A stretch of DNA of 64,000 bases from NCBI RefSeq assembly GCF_002233755.1, contig NZ_NIFO01000001.1:496001-560000 (forward strand), read 5' to 3'. The translations under genes were made by a program, and so were the position numbers. Below are positions 16,393-25,345 of the stretch, piece after piece (the stretch's first letter is position 1; each line of letters starts with the position of its first letter). The notes under the pieces are model-generated. The model had not been told where the DNA came from. It ran no database searches and saw only the letters and a program-made list of their open reading frames with translations. This stretch comes from Acinetobacter piscicola (GTDB taxonomy: Bacteria > Pseudomonadota > Gammaproteobacteria > Pseudomonadales > Moraxellaceae).

Positions 16393-17412
16393 ATGGCTAT
16401 TGCGCAAATCATTCAAAATGCTTGGAATAAAAAAGCCAAGTGGTTGATTGTGTTGCGCCCATTGTCATGGCTTTATCAGTTTGGTTTTGGTTTAAATAAA
16501 AAATTATATCAGTACGGTCTTAAACGTAAGTTTAAAGCACCCATTCCAGTGATGATCATTGGAAATATTACTGTTGGCGGCAGTGGTAAGACACCATTAC
16601 TGATTCAGCTGGTTAAATATCTTCAACAGCATCAGGTTCGAGTCGGTGTGATTAGTCGTGGCTATGGCGGGCAGGGCCCTTTTCCTGCTTTAGTGGGTTT
16701 GGAGTCTGTACCTGAAAGTGTCGGTGATGAACCATGTTTAATTGTTCAATCCACCCATGTTCCGATGGCAGTGGGTGGAAATCGCCAAGCGACCATTGAG
16801 TTGTTGCTAAAACAGTATGATCTAGATTTGATCATTAGTGATGATGGTTTGCAGCATTGGGCTTTAGCGCGTCAAATTGAATGGATTGTCTTGGACAATA
16901 ATCGTGGTTTAGGTAATCAAAGGATATTGCCGGAAGGTTATCTGCGTGAACCAGTCAGCCGTTTAAAACACAGTACTGTAATTGAGCATGCACAACACCC
17001 ACAGTCAGATTTAAATATGCATTTAGAGGTTGCAGAACCTTATTTGCTAAATCCGCTTTTTGATCAGTCTGAACAATTTAATCCGAATCAAGATTTTTAT
17101 GCAGTGGTAGGTATTGGCTTTCCGCAACGCTTTTATAATACTTTGGAAGACATAGGTGTTCGTCAGTTTCAATGTCATGAATTCCCTGATCATTATGATT
17201 ATGAAATTGATGACCTGCAATTTGAGGATTTAACCCCTATTATTACAACTGAAAAAGATGCTGTTAAAATATTACCCTTGTTAAATAAACATCCTTCATT
17301 TAATCGTGAAATCTGGATTGTTCCAGTTGAAGCGGTATTATCTGAACCATGTTATCAGTTACTTCATAAACAACTTACCCAACTTGGTATTGATTTAATA
17401 CAAGGTTATTAA
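16393..17412 (+). CDS. lpxK: Tetraacyldisaccharide 4'-kinase
   Basis: LpxK phosphorylates the 4' position of the lipid A disaccharide precursor at the inner membrane. The 339-residue protein has an N-terminal membrane-associated helix, the P-loop TVGGSGKTPL (about 60-69), a Walker B-like DDGLQHW (about 153-159) and the RGYGG motif (about 94-98). It follows msbA by 6 bp and its stop codon is directly followed by the kdsB start, so all are probably translated from one message. Confidence 0.95.
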   Translation: MAIAQIIQNAWNKKAKWLIVLRPLSWLYQFGFGLNKKLYQYGLKRKFKAPIPVMIIGNITVGGSGKTPLLIQLVKYLQQHQVRVGVISRGYGGQGPFPALVGLESVPESVGDEPCLIVQSTHVPMAVGGNRQATIELLLKQYDLDLIISDDGLQHWALARQIEWIVLDNNRGLGNQRILPEGYLREPVSRLKHSTVIEHAQHPQSDLNMHLEVAEPYLLNPLFDQSEQFNPNQDFYAVVGIGFPQRFYNTLEDIGVRQFQCHEFPDHYDYEIDDLQFEDLTPIITTEKDAVKILPLLNKHPSFNREIWIVPVEAVLSEPCYQLLHKQLTQLGIDLIQGY

Positions 17413-18183
17413 ATGAAACATATTGTTATTCCTGCTCGTTTTGCAAGCTCACGCTTACCCGGAAAACCACTTTTAGAAATACACGGTCGTGCTATGATTT
17501 TACGTGTCGTGGATCAGGCTAGAAAAGTACAGGGTTTCGATGATTTATGTGTTGCTACAGATGATCAACGTATTGTTGATTTATGTCGCGCTGAAGGCGT
17601 TGATGTGGTGATAACCAGTCCAAACCATCCTTCAGGTACAGATCGTTTAAGTGAAGTGGCTCGAATGAAAGGTTGGGCGGAAGACGATATTATTGTCAAT
17701 GTGCAGGGTGATGAGCCTTTATTACCTGCTGAGTTGGTGATTCAAGTTGCGAAATTGTTGGAAGAAAAACCACATTGTTCAATGTCAACGCTGTGTGAGC
17801 CTATACATCATCTTGAAGAATTTCAGCGTGATAGTATCGTGAAAGTAGTGATGTCAAAGTTCAATGAAGCGTTATATTTTAGTCGTTCAACGATTCCTTA
17901 TGATCGTGATGGTGTAAAACAGGAAGAGCAAAAGTTACATCAACATGCTTATCGTCATTTGGGCTTATATGCTTACCGTGTAAAACTCCTTCAAGAATAT
18001 GTAACTTGGGATGTGGGGACTTTGGAGCAATTGGAGAGCCTTGAGCAATTACGCGTATTGGAAAATGCTCATCGTATTGCGATTGATGTTGCTCAAGTGA
18101 ATTTACCTCCAGGTGTAGATACTCAAGCCGATTTAGATCGCTTAAATGCGATGGATAGATCTTCATTTGCATCATTTGAATGA
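17413..18183 (+). CDS. kdsB: 3-deoxy-manno-octulosonate cytidylyltransferase
   Basis: KdsB makes CMP-Kdo, the activated sugar for the LPS/LOS inner core. The 256-residue protein starts with the signature [15 protein letters not shown] (5-19) and contains VNVQGDEPL (about 95-103) and [11 protein letters not shown]-like residues ([13 protein letters not shown]), all typical of the family. Its ATG directly follows the lpxK stop (TAA-ATG). It closes the exbB-exbD-msbA-lpxK-kdsB run; no clear hairpin terminator is seen in the 80 bp after it. Confidence 0.96.
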   Translation: MKHIVIPARFASSRLPGKPLLEIHGRAMILRVVDQARKVQGFDDLCVATDDQRIVDLCRAEGVDVVITSPNHPSGTDRLSEVARMKGWAEDDIIVNVQGDEPLLPAELVIQVAKLLEEKPHCSMSTLCEPIHHLEEFQRDSIVKVVMSKFNEALYFSRSTIPYDRDGVKQEEQKLHQHAYRHLGLYAYRVKLLQEYVTWDVGTLEQLESLEQLRVLENAHRIAIDVAQVNLPPGVDTQADLDRLNAMDRSSFASFE

Positions 18184-18263
18184 TTTTTTTTATTTTCAAT
18201 ATTAAATGAATGTTTTTTGCTAAATCTTTGTTTTAAATAATGGCTTTTGTAGGTTAAAGATCA

Positions 18264-19244
18264 ATGGATGCTACGCAATCTCAGGTTTATCCATGGCAAC
18301 AGCCTGTATGGGAAACGCTCACAGGGCGATTTCCACAGTTAGGACATGGCTTATTGTTCTATGGTAAGAAAGGGTGTGGCAAGCATGCTTTTGCACAACA
18401 TTTTTTGTCTTGGGTATTGTGTCTCAATAAAACCGCAGCTGGTGCTTGTGGTGAGTGTAGTAGTTGTCAGTGGTTAAAATCAGATACCCATCCTAATTAT
18501 GTCAATATCACAACGGATGAAGACAATAAAAAGCAAAATGCAAAAATTAAGATAGAGAAGATTCGTGATTTATTGCCATTTGTGCAACAAACGGTTGATG
18601 GTTGGCGTGTTATCGTTATTCAACCTGCTGAGGCACTGAATATTGCTTCAGCCAATGCACTCTTAAAAACACTCGAAGAACCAGGTGATCGAGTGCTGAT
18701 TATTCTATTGGCAGATCATTATTTAAAACTTCCAGCGACAATCCGTAGTCGCTTACAGCATTTTGCAATGGATCGTATTACACCTGCTCAATCGGAAGCA
18801 TACTTAAAACAGCATCTCCCTGTTGAAATACAGTCAAAAATTCCGTTACTCTTAAATTTATCCAATCATATGCCTTTACAAGCTTTATCGCTTGCCCAGT
18901 TGGATTGGTTAAATCGTAGAGCTGAATTTTTGCAAGATTGGCAAAGACTGGTTTTACAAAAGAGTATGCCGTTACAGTTTGCAACCAAGTGGAATAAAGA
19001 ATTAAGTTTTTCTGATTTTTTACAGATGTTTGAATACTTGTTGTCGGATATAATTTGTGTCAAGCTGAACCAAGCAGTTAAAAATGATGATATAGATTTA
19101 AGTACAATTGCAGAGCAATATAGTTTGCAAAGTTTATTTTTAATTTATGAAGATTTACAGAAATCTAAGTTAAAAGTAGAGCAAAATGTACAAAGTAATC
19201 TCATTATTGATCAATTATCTATTCAATTGATGAATGTGTCATAA
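18264..19244 (+). CDS. holB: DNA polymerase III subunit delta'
   Basis: The delta' subunit is part of the clamp loader that places the sliding clamp on DNA. The 326-residue protein has a degenerate P-loop GKKGCGKHAF (about 31-40) in which the usual Ser/Thr is a histidine, as expected for a subunit that does not hydrolyse ATP. A zinc-binding cluster follows (CLNKTAAGACGECSSC, four cysteines, about 53-68) and then the SRC-like arginine motif TIRSRLQHF. pilZ follows after 26 bp. Confidence 0.93.
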   Translation: MDATQSQVYPWQQPVWETLTGRFPQLGHGLLFYGKKGCGKHAFAQHFLSWVLCLNKTAAGACGECSSCQWLKSDTHPNYVNITTDEDNKKQNAKIKIEKIRDLLPFVQQTVDGWRVIVIQPAEALNIASANALLKTLEEPGDRVLIILLADHYLKLPATIRSRLQHFAMDRITPAQSEAYLKQHLPVEIQSKIPLLLNLSNHMPLQALSLAQLDWLNRRAEFLQDWQRLVLQKSMPLQFATKWNKELSFSDFLQMFEYLLSDIICVKLNQAVKNDDIDLSTIAEQYSLQSLFLIYEDLQKSKLKVEQNVQSNLIIDQLSIQLMNVS

Positions 19245-19270
19245 CATTTGAATATTAAAAGGAAATAATA

Positions 19271-19615
19271 ATGCAACCACCACGTATGAACGGTTTAATT
19301 CAGGTGAATATTAATGATCGAGCGACATTACAAGCCAGTTATATGCCTTATATTCAGGGTGGTGGATTATTCATTCCCTCTAAACAAGCCGTAAAGATGG
19401 GCGACGAAGTGTTTGTTTTGGCAGGACTACCAGAGCAATCACAAAAAGTACCTTTAACAGGGAAAGTGATTTGGATTTCGCAAAAGCAAAACGGGATTAA
19501 ACCACAAGGTTTTGCAATCCAATTATCAGGTGAAAAAGGCACATATTACAAAATGGAAGCAGAAAAAATGCTTGCAGGAAGTCTGTCTTTAGATCGTCCT
19601 AATTTTACCATGTAA
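19271..19615 (+). CDS. pilZ: PilZ domain protein
   Basis: The 114-residue protein matches the type IV pilus PilZ protein in size and in its place directly after holB, the arrangement known from Pseudomonas and Xanthomonas. It begins MQPPRMNGLIQVNI, and the core reads GGGLFIPSKQAVKMGDEVFV. The canonical c-di-GMP binding motifs (RxxxR and D/NxSxxG) are not visible, as in PilZ of P. aeruginosa, which acts in type IV pilus assembly without binding the nucleotide. A ribosome binding site AAGGAA precedes the ATG. Confidence 0.87.
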   Translation: MQPPRMNGLIQVNINDRATLQASYMPYIQGGGLFIPSKQAVKMGDEVFVLAGLPEQSQKVPLTGKVIWISQKQNGIKPQGFAIQLSGEKGTYYKMEAEKMLAGSLSLDRPNFTM

Positions 19616-19663
19616 GACCATTACAATTATTTTTAAAACTATTGATTAGGAAAGACAAAGACT

Positions 19664-20437
19664 GTGTTTGTTGATACGCATTGCCATCTCACCATGTTGG
19701 ATTTAAGCCCTTATGATGGAAATCTTGATGCAGCATTGCAACAAGCGCGTGAGGGTGGTGTCTCTAAATTTATGGGAATTTCTGTAGATTTGGATGATCA
19801 TATTGCACTAGCTGAAATTGCAGCACGACATACAGATGTTGGTTATAGTGTGGGTGTACATCCTTGTGAAGATCCAGCTGTAATGCAGCGTGCAACAGTT
19901 GAAAAACTAGTTGAATTAGCACAGGCTGAAAAAGCTTGGGCATTGGGTGAAACAGGTTTAGATTATTTTCACAGCACTGAATTTATTGCCGAACAAAAAC
20001 AATGTTTCGCACGCCATATTCATGCTTCGCAAATTGTAAAAAAACCTGTGGTTGTGCATACACGTTCTGCTAAGCATGATACTGTAGATTTAATTCGCGC
20101 TGAGCAATCCACTCATGGGATTTTGCACTGTTTCACAGAAGATTGGGAAACCGCAAAAGCAGTATTGGATTGTGGCTATTACATTTCTTTTTCAGGGATT
20201 GTCTCGTTTAAAAATGCTCAAGACCTAAGAGATGTGGCAAAACAAGTTCCGCTAGATCGAGTGTTGATCGAAACGGATAGTCCTTATTTAGCACCCATGC
20301 CATACCGAGGTAAAACCAATGAGCCTAAGTATGTTCCTTATGTCGCTAAAGCTTTAAGTGATGTATATGGTAAATCACTAGAGGAAATGGCTTTCATTAC
20401 CACACAAAATTTTGAAAATCTGCTTAAACAAAAGTAA
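19664..20437 (+). CDS. TatD family metal-dependent hydrolase (YcfH type)
   Basis: TatD-family proteins are TIM-barrel metal-dependent deoxyribonucleases or hydrolases. The 257-residue protein has the metal-binding FVDTHCHL near the start, GVHPC (about 65-69), GETGLDY (about 92-98), HTRSA (about 127-131), HCFTE (about 152-156) and IETDSPYLAP (about 203-212). The start is GTG at 19664 with GGAAAGACAAAG upstream. It follows holB and pilZ, the same order as in E. coli (holB then ycfH), so it is the YcfH-like paralogue. Confidence 0.92.
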   Translation: MFVDTHCHLTMLDLSPYDGNLDAALQQAREGGVSKFMGISVDLDDHIALAEIAARHTDVGYSVGVHPCEDPAVMQRATVEKLVELAQAEKAWALGETGLDYFHSTEFIAEQKQCFARHIHASQIVKKPVVVHTRSAKHDTVDLIRAEQSTHGILHCFTEDWETAKAVLDCGYYISFSGIVSFKNAQDLRDVAKQVPLDRVLIETDSPYLAPMPYRGKTNEPKYVPYVAKALSDVYGKSLEEMAFITTQNFENLLKQK

Positions 20438-20519
20438 TTAAGCGTCTGCGGACACTTCATAATTGGCTTGCGTTGTAGGCAAATGATTAACGGATAGAAT
20501 AAAGAAGAGAGTTTATCGG

Positions 20520-21140
20520 GTGAAGATGGATCGACAGGCTCAATTTAGAGCAAGAGAAGCGTTAATTTTTCAGGTAGCTGAACAATTGCTTTTAGAAAAT
20601 GGTGAAGCGGGGATGACTTTAGATGCGCTCGCTGCTGAACTTGATCTCGCAAAAGGAACGCTTTATAAACATTTTCAAAGTAAAGATGAATTGTACATGT
20701 TGTTAATTATTCGTAATGAACGCATGTTATTGGAAATGATTAAAGACACTGAAAAAGCGTTTCCAGAACACTTGGCTTTTTTTATGTTGCATCACTTACA
20801 TCATCCTGAAAGAGCCGTATTGTTCCATCAAATAGAGGAACGTTTGTCTACGACTGGGCAGGGTATCTATCATTTATTTAGTGAACTCTATCAAATACGT
20901 AAACAGCGTCTGCGTCTGATTATTCGAATGACCGAAAGTTATTTAGAATCGATTCAAAGTTTGATGAGTGTGCGTGATTATTTGGCATCGATTTGGTCAA
21001 TCACTCATGGTGCTGCGGCTATTCTTAATTCAAGTTTTTATCAACGCTATTTAGGTTGTCGTGACACATTGCGTGTTGCACTTATTGACCAAGCTTTGGC
21101 AATCCCCAAACATCCGCAATCTTCTGAGCAGGTTGCATAA
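20520..21140 (+). CDS. TetR/AcrR family transcriptional regulator
   Basis: The 206-residue protein has an N-terminal TetR helix-turn-helix (about 10-58) with GMTLDALAAELDLAKGTLYKHF (split here: GMTLDALAAELDLAKG, then TLYKHFQSK), followed by an all-helical ligand domain. The ligand is unknown. The GTG start at 20520 is preferred because GAGAG at 20507-20511 is 8 nt away; an ATG at 20526 is the alternative. It ends 5 bp before gspH, so it may be cotranscribed with the pseudopilin genes, though TetR proteins often act on themselves. Confidence 0.88.
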   Translation: MKMDRQAQFRAREALIFQVAEQLLLENGEAGMTLDALAAELDLAKGTLYKHFQSKDELYMLLIIRNERMLLEMIKDTEKAFPEHLAFFMLHHLHHPERAVLFHQIEERLSTTGQGIYHLFSELYQIRKQRLRLIIRMTESYLESIQSLMSVRDYLASIWSITHGAAAILNSSFYQRYLGCRDTLRVALIDQALAIPKHPQSSEQVA

Positions 21141-21145
21141 TTTAT

Positions 21146-21712
21146 ATGAAGTCTTTGCCATCATCTCATGCAGTTCGAGGTTTTACCTTAATCGAGGTGA
21201 TGGTTGTTATTGTGATTATCAGTATTATTGCATCGCTGATTGTGCTCAATATCGATGGTTTGGATCAACGTAAAGCGATGCAAGCGCGTGAAATGTTGTT
21301 GCTCGATTTAAAACAAATTAATCGTGAATCCAGTGATCAGTCTCGTGTTTATGCTTTAGATTTTCAAAATGCAACAGATGTCGCTGCGGCACAATACGGT
21401 ATCATTGAATATCTTCCTACTCGCTCAGAAACGCGATCTTCAATCCAAGTCATTGAAAATAAACCTTGGAAAGACGTAACGGATTTTCAAAAAAGAACGT
21501 TGCCTGATCATGTCTCATTTGTTGTTGAAACTGAAGATCATCAGTTTGAAAATGCCAGTAATACTGATTTGTTGGGAAATAATGCACCTAAATTAATTTG
21601 GTTTGGCAATGGTGAAGCCAAACCTGTCACCATTCAGATGTATTATGATCAAAATCCTGTGGGTGATGTGATACGTGTTGATTATTTGGGTAAAGTAGAT
21701 GAAGAAAAATAA
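21146..21712 (+). CDS. gspH: Type II secretion minor pseudopilin GspH
   Basis: GspH (XcpU) is a minor pseudopilin of the type II secretion pseudopilus. The 188-residue protein has a short leader and the prepilin cleavage motif RGFTLIEVMVV (about 10-20), with cleavage expected after the glycine by PilD and methylation of the phenylalanine; E at +5 is present. A hydrophobic helix follows. It is the first of four genes H-I-J-K; its end overlaps gspI by 14 bp. Confidence 0.88.
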   Translation: MKSLPSSHAVRGFTLIEVMVVIVIISIIASLIVLNIDGLDQRKAMQAREMLLLDLKQINRESSDQSRVYALDFQNATDVAAAQYGIIEYLPTRSETRSSIQVIENKPWKDVTDFQKRTLPDHVSFVVETEDHQFENASNTDLLGNNAPKLIWFGNGEAKPVTIQMYYDQNPVGDVIRVDYLGKVDEEK

Positions 21713-22088
21713 AGGCTTTACCTTGATTGAAGTGGTGGTTGCTTTAGCAATCTTTGCAGTTGCAGCAATGGCACTAACCAAAGTAGCGATGCAATATACA
21801 CAATCAACAGCGAACTCAATTTTACGTACCAAAGCACAGTTTGTTGCACAGAATGAAATTTCTCAAATGATCATTAATAAAGAATGGTTAACAGGAACAT
21901 CTTCTAAACAGATTACTGCACAAGGCGAAACGTGGCAGGTGGATAAAACAGCAGAAGCGACCATTAGCCCAGATGTGCAAAAAATAGATGTACAAGTCAG
22001 TCTTTTTAATCATGATACGGGTAAAGTCGAAGCGGGCATCACCAATATGGTGTTTTTTAATTATCCTATTAAAGAAAAACAATCGTGA
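21699..22088 (+). CDS. gspI: Type II secretion minor pseudopilin GspI
   Basis: GspI (XcpV) forms the tip complex with GspJ and GspK. The 129-residue protein has the prepilin motif NKGFTLIEVVVALAIFA (4-20) right at the N-terminus with a 6-residue leader, and a T2SSI-type C-terminal domain. It overlaps gspH by 14 bp and gspJ by 4 bp, which indicates a tightly coupled operon. Secretion is through the outer-membrane secretin GspD, which is not encoded in this window. Confidence 0.9.
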   Translation: MKKNKGFTLIEVVVALAIFAVAAMALTKVAMQYTQSTANSILRTKAQFVAQNEISQMIINKEWLTGTSSKQITAQGETWQVDKTAEATISPDVQKIDVQVSLFNHDTGKVEAGITNMVFFNYPIKEKQS

Positions 22089-22729
22089 AAGTGCAGATGC
22101 AAAATAACAAAAAATCTTCATATTTACCTAAAAGATCAGGTTTTACTTTAATCGAGCTATTGGTTGCGATTGCGATTTTTGCGGTACTTTCAGCATTAGG
22201 CTGGAAAATTTTTGATTATTTGATCAAAGTCAAAGATCGTAATGCAATGCATGAAGAAAATTTAGGCCAATTGCAAAGTGCTTATCAACAAATTCAACGA
22301 GATACTCTGCAAATGATCCCTGTTACAGCAAACAATGCTGGTACTATGGAGCCTGCTTTGTATTTAGATCATCAGCGCTTATCGTTTAGTAAAGCTGGTG
22401 TCACTGACCCGCTTAAGCAAGGTGTATCACCTTATGAGCGTGTCGAATACAGTTATAATCAACAAGAAAAAAAATTATATCGTTTAAAATATTCAAATCT
22501 TAATCGAGTGCGCTCAGAACAACCCTTGTCGAGTGTATTATTGACTGATGTAGAGCAGTTTCAAATCAATGTATTAAATCCAAATGAATTAGAGCGTTGG
22601 CCAAGTGATAATGCAAATGATATCAATCAATTACCTGCTGGATTGAAAATTAAAGTCATGATTCGAGATGTGGAATATGAATGGATTTTTAATTTGTTAA
22701 ATACTGATTTTTTAAATAAAAGTTCTTAA
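22085..22729 (+). CDS. gspJ: Type II secretion minor pseudopilin GspJ
   Basis: GspJ (XcpW) is the second member of the pseudopilus tip complex. The 214-residue protein has the prepilin motif RSGFTLIELLVAIAIFA (about 18-34) after a basic leader, and a beta-rich C-terminal domain. The GTG start at 22085 overlaps the gspI stop; an ATG five codons in (22097) is an alternative. It is followed after 73 bp by gspK. Confidence 0.9.
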   Translation: MKVQMQNNKKSSYLPKRSGFTLIELLVAIAIFAVLSALGWKIFDYLIKVKDRNAMHEENLGQLQSAYQQIQRDTLQMIPVTANNAGTMEPALYLDHQRLSFSKAGVTDPLKQGVSPYERVEYSYNQQEKKLYRLKYSNLNRVRSEQPLSSVLLTDVEQFQINVLNPNELERWPSDNANDINQLPAGLKIKVMIRDVEYEWIFNLLNTDFLNKSS

Positions 22730-22802
22730 ATATAAGCATGTTCAAAACATTGGGTCACTTAGCAATGCAGGCTAAGGTATTTAAACCGTTAGGTAAATCG
22801 CT

Positions 22803-23768
22803 ATGCAAATAAAGCAGCAAAAAGGAATTGCATTAATCACAATACTGGTGATGGTGGCATTGGCGACCATTATTGCTGCAACGATTGCAAAAAGACAAAA
22901 CTATACCAATGAAAGTACAGCATTTTTAAAACGTCAAAGTCAGGCGGTTTTTTATGCTAAAAGTGCAGAGTCGTTTTTTGCAGAGCTTTTGGCACAGGAC
23001 AGTCAAAACAGTAAAGAAGCAGATTATTTACAAGAAACATGGGCAAAGCCGATGCCTGCATTTCCTGTTGAAGATGGCTATGTGACTGGAGAATTAATGG
23101 ATGAGTCGGGTAAGTTTAATTTAAATAGTTTGTTAAATGCTGAAAATAAGCCTAATCTTGTGGCTCAAGCTTACTTCTCTAAGCTTTTGGTTCGTGTGGG
23201 TTTACCTGCGGACACAGTCCAAGCAGTGATTGATTGGCAAGATCCTGATGATGAGACCATAGGTGCAATGGGTGCTGAGAGTAATTATTATCAAGGTTTA
23301 ACAAAGCCATATTTGGCTGCAAATCGTAAGTTTGCCAGTGTGGAAGAATTAAAACAGGTGCGGGGTTTCGAAGGGAAAAATTTTGATCTAATTGAGCAAT
23401 ATGTTTCTGCATTGCCTGATATTACAACAAAAATTAACGTGAATACTGCACCTGCAATGGTTCTGGCAGCCATGGATGAAAGCTTGGATGAAAATGCTGT
23501 TAAAACTACTTTGGAAGCGAGGCAAACAAAGCTAGAGTATTTTGCCAATGTGAGTGAACTATTAAAAATGCCACCATTTGATGGCTTAAAAGATAAAGAG
23601 TCAGAAATATTGAAAAGCCCTGAGCAAATTTTTGCTGTTAAATCTAATTATTTCAAAGCACATATTGAAGTTTTATTAAGTAACAGAAAGCGTCAATTTA
23701 GTAGTGATTTAATGCGAAATGATAAAGGACAAGTTTTTATTTATGCACGAAGTTTAGCACCTTTTTAG
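22803..23768 (+). CDS. gspK: Type II secretion minor pseudopilin GspK
   Basis: GspK (XcpX) caps the type II secretion pseudopilus. The 321-residue protein starts with KQQKGIALITILVMVALATI, a prepilin motif in which the residue at +5 after the cleavage glycine is not glutamate, the known hallmark of GspK. The large globular domain has VIDWQDPDDE (about 141-150) and VNTAPAMVL, typical for the family. A 24-codon frame (22738-22812) overlaps its start and might couple its translation to gspJ. Confidence 0.92.
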   Translation: MQIKQQKGIALITILVMVALATIIAATIAKRQNYTNESTAFLKRQSQAVFYAKSAESFFAELLAQDSQNSKEADYLQETWAKPMPAFPVEDGYVTGELMDESGKFNLNSLLNAENKPNLVAQAYFSKLLVRVGLPADTVQAVIDWQDPDDETIGAMGAESNYYQGLTKPYLAANRKFASVEELKQVRGFEGKNFDLIEQYVSALPDITTKINVNTAPAMVLAAMDESLDENAVKTTLEARQTKLEYFANVSELLKMPPFDGLKDKESEILKSPEQIFAVKSNYFKAHIEVLLSNRKRQFSSDLMRNDKGQVFIYARSLAPF

Positions 23769-23975
23769 ATTAAATATTTTAAAATAAATCAAAAGTTTGT
23801 TGTATGTTGGAAGAAGGTTGGTTGCGTAAATAAGCATAGATCACTATTTTTATTTTTAAGGTTTTTAAGCGCAATGCCTTTTGCCTATTGCTTTAAACGT
23901 TAAATTTAATGCTCAGCATGCGACTTTTGCTTTATAATCGAGATTCTAGACAGCTTTGTTTGTAAAATTTGGCAC

Positions 23976-24572
23976 ATGTTAATTCGTAAGTTATTCAAGT
24001 TTGAAAATGCACATATTGTGCGTAATTGCACTTCAGATCGCTGCAAGCGGTCTATACATGGGCACAGCTATAAAGTTGAGCTATTGCTAAAAGCTTCGAA
24101 ACTTGATCACGGTCAAATGGTTTATGACTTTGGTTTGCTGAAAGGTGTAATTAAAGAAATTTTTGACAGTTTCGATCATGCGATCTGTTTTTGGCAAGAT
24201 GATAGTCCAGAATATATCCAAGCCTGTAAAACTTTTAGCGCACGTTGGGTTGCTTTACCTGTTTCCCCATCGGCAGAGCAATTTTCAAGAGTATTTTTCT
24301 TTCTTGCTCAGGAAGTTTTAAAATCAACCATTACCCAAAATGGGGAAGGTGATGTGGAAGTGTATTCTGTGATTGTGCATGAAACAGATACAGGTTATGC
24401 GCAAAGCTTTCAAGAAGATATTGAAAATGCGCAAATGGGCTTGTTGAGTTTGGATCAAATTGTATTTTCAGAACAAGTTCAAGCTGAATGGTCTGATCCT
24501 GAAATGTATGAAAAATTAAAGCAAGGAATTCAATTCCAAAATCCTGAAGTGGATTTACAAGTTAAAGTTTAA
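23976..24572 (+). CDS. queD: 6-carboxytetrahydropterin synthase QueD-like protein
   Basis: QueD/PTPS proteins make 6-carboxytetrahydropterin in the preQ0/queuosine pathway. The protein has the zinc ligands H13, H28 and H30 (FENAHIV and IHGHSY) and the catalytic cysteine C23 in the CKRSIHGH segment; the DFDH-like segment reads FDSFDHAICF. At 198 residues it is longer than the ~120-residue E. coli QueD because of a C-terminal extension. A TATAAT at 23933-23938 is a candidate -10 element. No other queuosine gene lies close by. Confidence 0.8.
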   Translation: MLIRKLFKFENAHIVRNCTSDRCKRSIHGHSYKVELLLKASKLDHGQMVYDFGLLKGVIKEIFDSFDHAICFWQDDSPEYIQACKTFSARWVALPVSPSAEQFSRVFFFLAQEVLKSTITQNGEGDVEVYSVIVHETDTGYAQSFQEDIENAQMGLLSLDQIVFSEQVQAEWSDPEMYEKLKQGIQFQNPEVDLQVKV

Positions 24573-24574
24573 TG

Positions 24575-24599
24575 AATGGTTTTAGAGAGAAACCATTTT
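24575..24599 (+). terminator. Hairpin after the queD-like gene
   Basis: AATGGTTT at 24575-24582 pairs with AAACCATT at 24590-24597 around a 7-nt loop, followed by a short run of T. The T-run is short, so termination is probably weak; it lies between the queD-like gene and ung. Confidence 0.45.
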
Positions 24600-24631
24600 A
24601 CGCATTGATGAAAGATTTAGGATGAAGATAA

Positions 24632-25345
24632 ATGCAATTGACTGAAATCGAACAAACAAAATTAAATCAAGTTCGATTAGATCAAAGTTGGAAAGAGGGG
24701 TTGGCAAACTTTTTACTCAGTTCGCAAATGGATGAGTTAAAAGCTTTTTTGGTTGCAGAAAAGAATGCCGATAAACTGATATATCCACCAAGCTCGCTTA
24801 TTTTCAATGCTTTTGACATCACACCTTTGTACAATGTCAAAGTTGTGATTTTGGGGCAAGATCCGTATCATGGCCCTGAGCAAGCGCATGGATTGAGTTT
24901 TTCTGTACAGAAAGGATTGGCTCTACCTCCATCTTTACGCAATATTTTTCACGAATTAAACACTGATTTGGCTGTACCTGTGTCTAAACATGGTGATTTA
25001 ACCAAATGGGCACAACAAGGCGTACTTCTATTAAATAGTGTACTGACCGTTGAGGCAGGGCAGCCGACATCACATCAAAAACGAGGTTGGGAAAATTTTA
25101 CCGATCAAGTGATTGATGTGTTGAACGAACGCAGAGAGCATATCGTATTTATCCTTTGGGGTGCTTATGCTCAGAAAAAGGGACAGCGTATCGATCAAGC
25201 AAAACATCTCGTATTAAAAGCTGCTCACCCATCTCCATTGGCAGCAAATCGTGGTGGTTTTTTTGGTTGTAAAGCTTTTTCTAAAACAAATAATTACCTG
25301 AAACAACATGGCATTGAGCCAATCGACTGGCAGCTGGACGCATGA
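24632..25345 (+). CDS. ung: Uracil-DNA glycosylase
   Basis: Ung removes uracil from DNA to start base excision repair. The 237-residue family 1 enzyme has the water-activating loop VILGQDPYHGPEQAHGLSFS (about 71-90, with the catalytic aspartate in GQDPYHG), the LLLNSVLTV segment, and the minor-groove loop HPSPLAANRG (about 196-205) with the catalytic histidine. The next gene overlaps its end by 4 bp (ATGA). Confidence 0.97.
   Translation: MQLTEIEQTKLNQVRLDQSWKEGLANFLLSSQMDELKAFLVAEKNADKLIYPPSSLIFNAFDITPLYNVKVVILGQDPYHGPEQAHGLSFSVQKGLALPPSLRNIFHELNTDLAVPVSKHGDLTKWAQQGVLLLNSVLTVEAGQPTSHQKRGWENFTDQVIDVLNERREHIVFILWGAYAQKKGQRIDQAKHLVLKAAHPSPLAANRGGFFGCKAFSKTNNYLKQHGIEPIDWQLDA

Noticed and set aside
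18264-19244. Clamp-loader ATPase activity of HolB from its P-loop
   Set aside because: The P-loop Ser/Thr is a histidine; delta' does not hydrolyse ATP, so this is normal for the family and not an anomaly.
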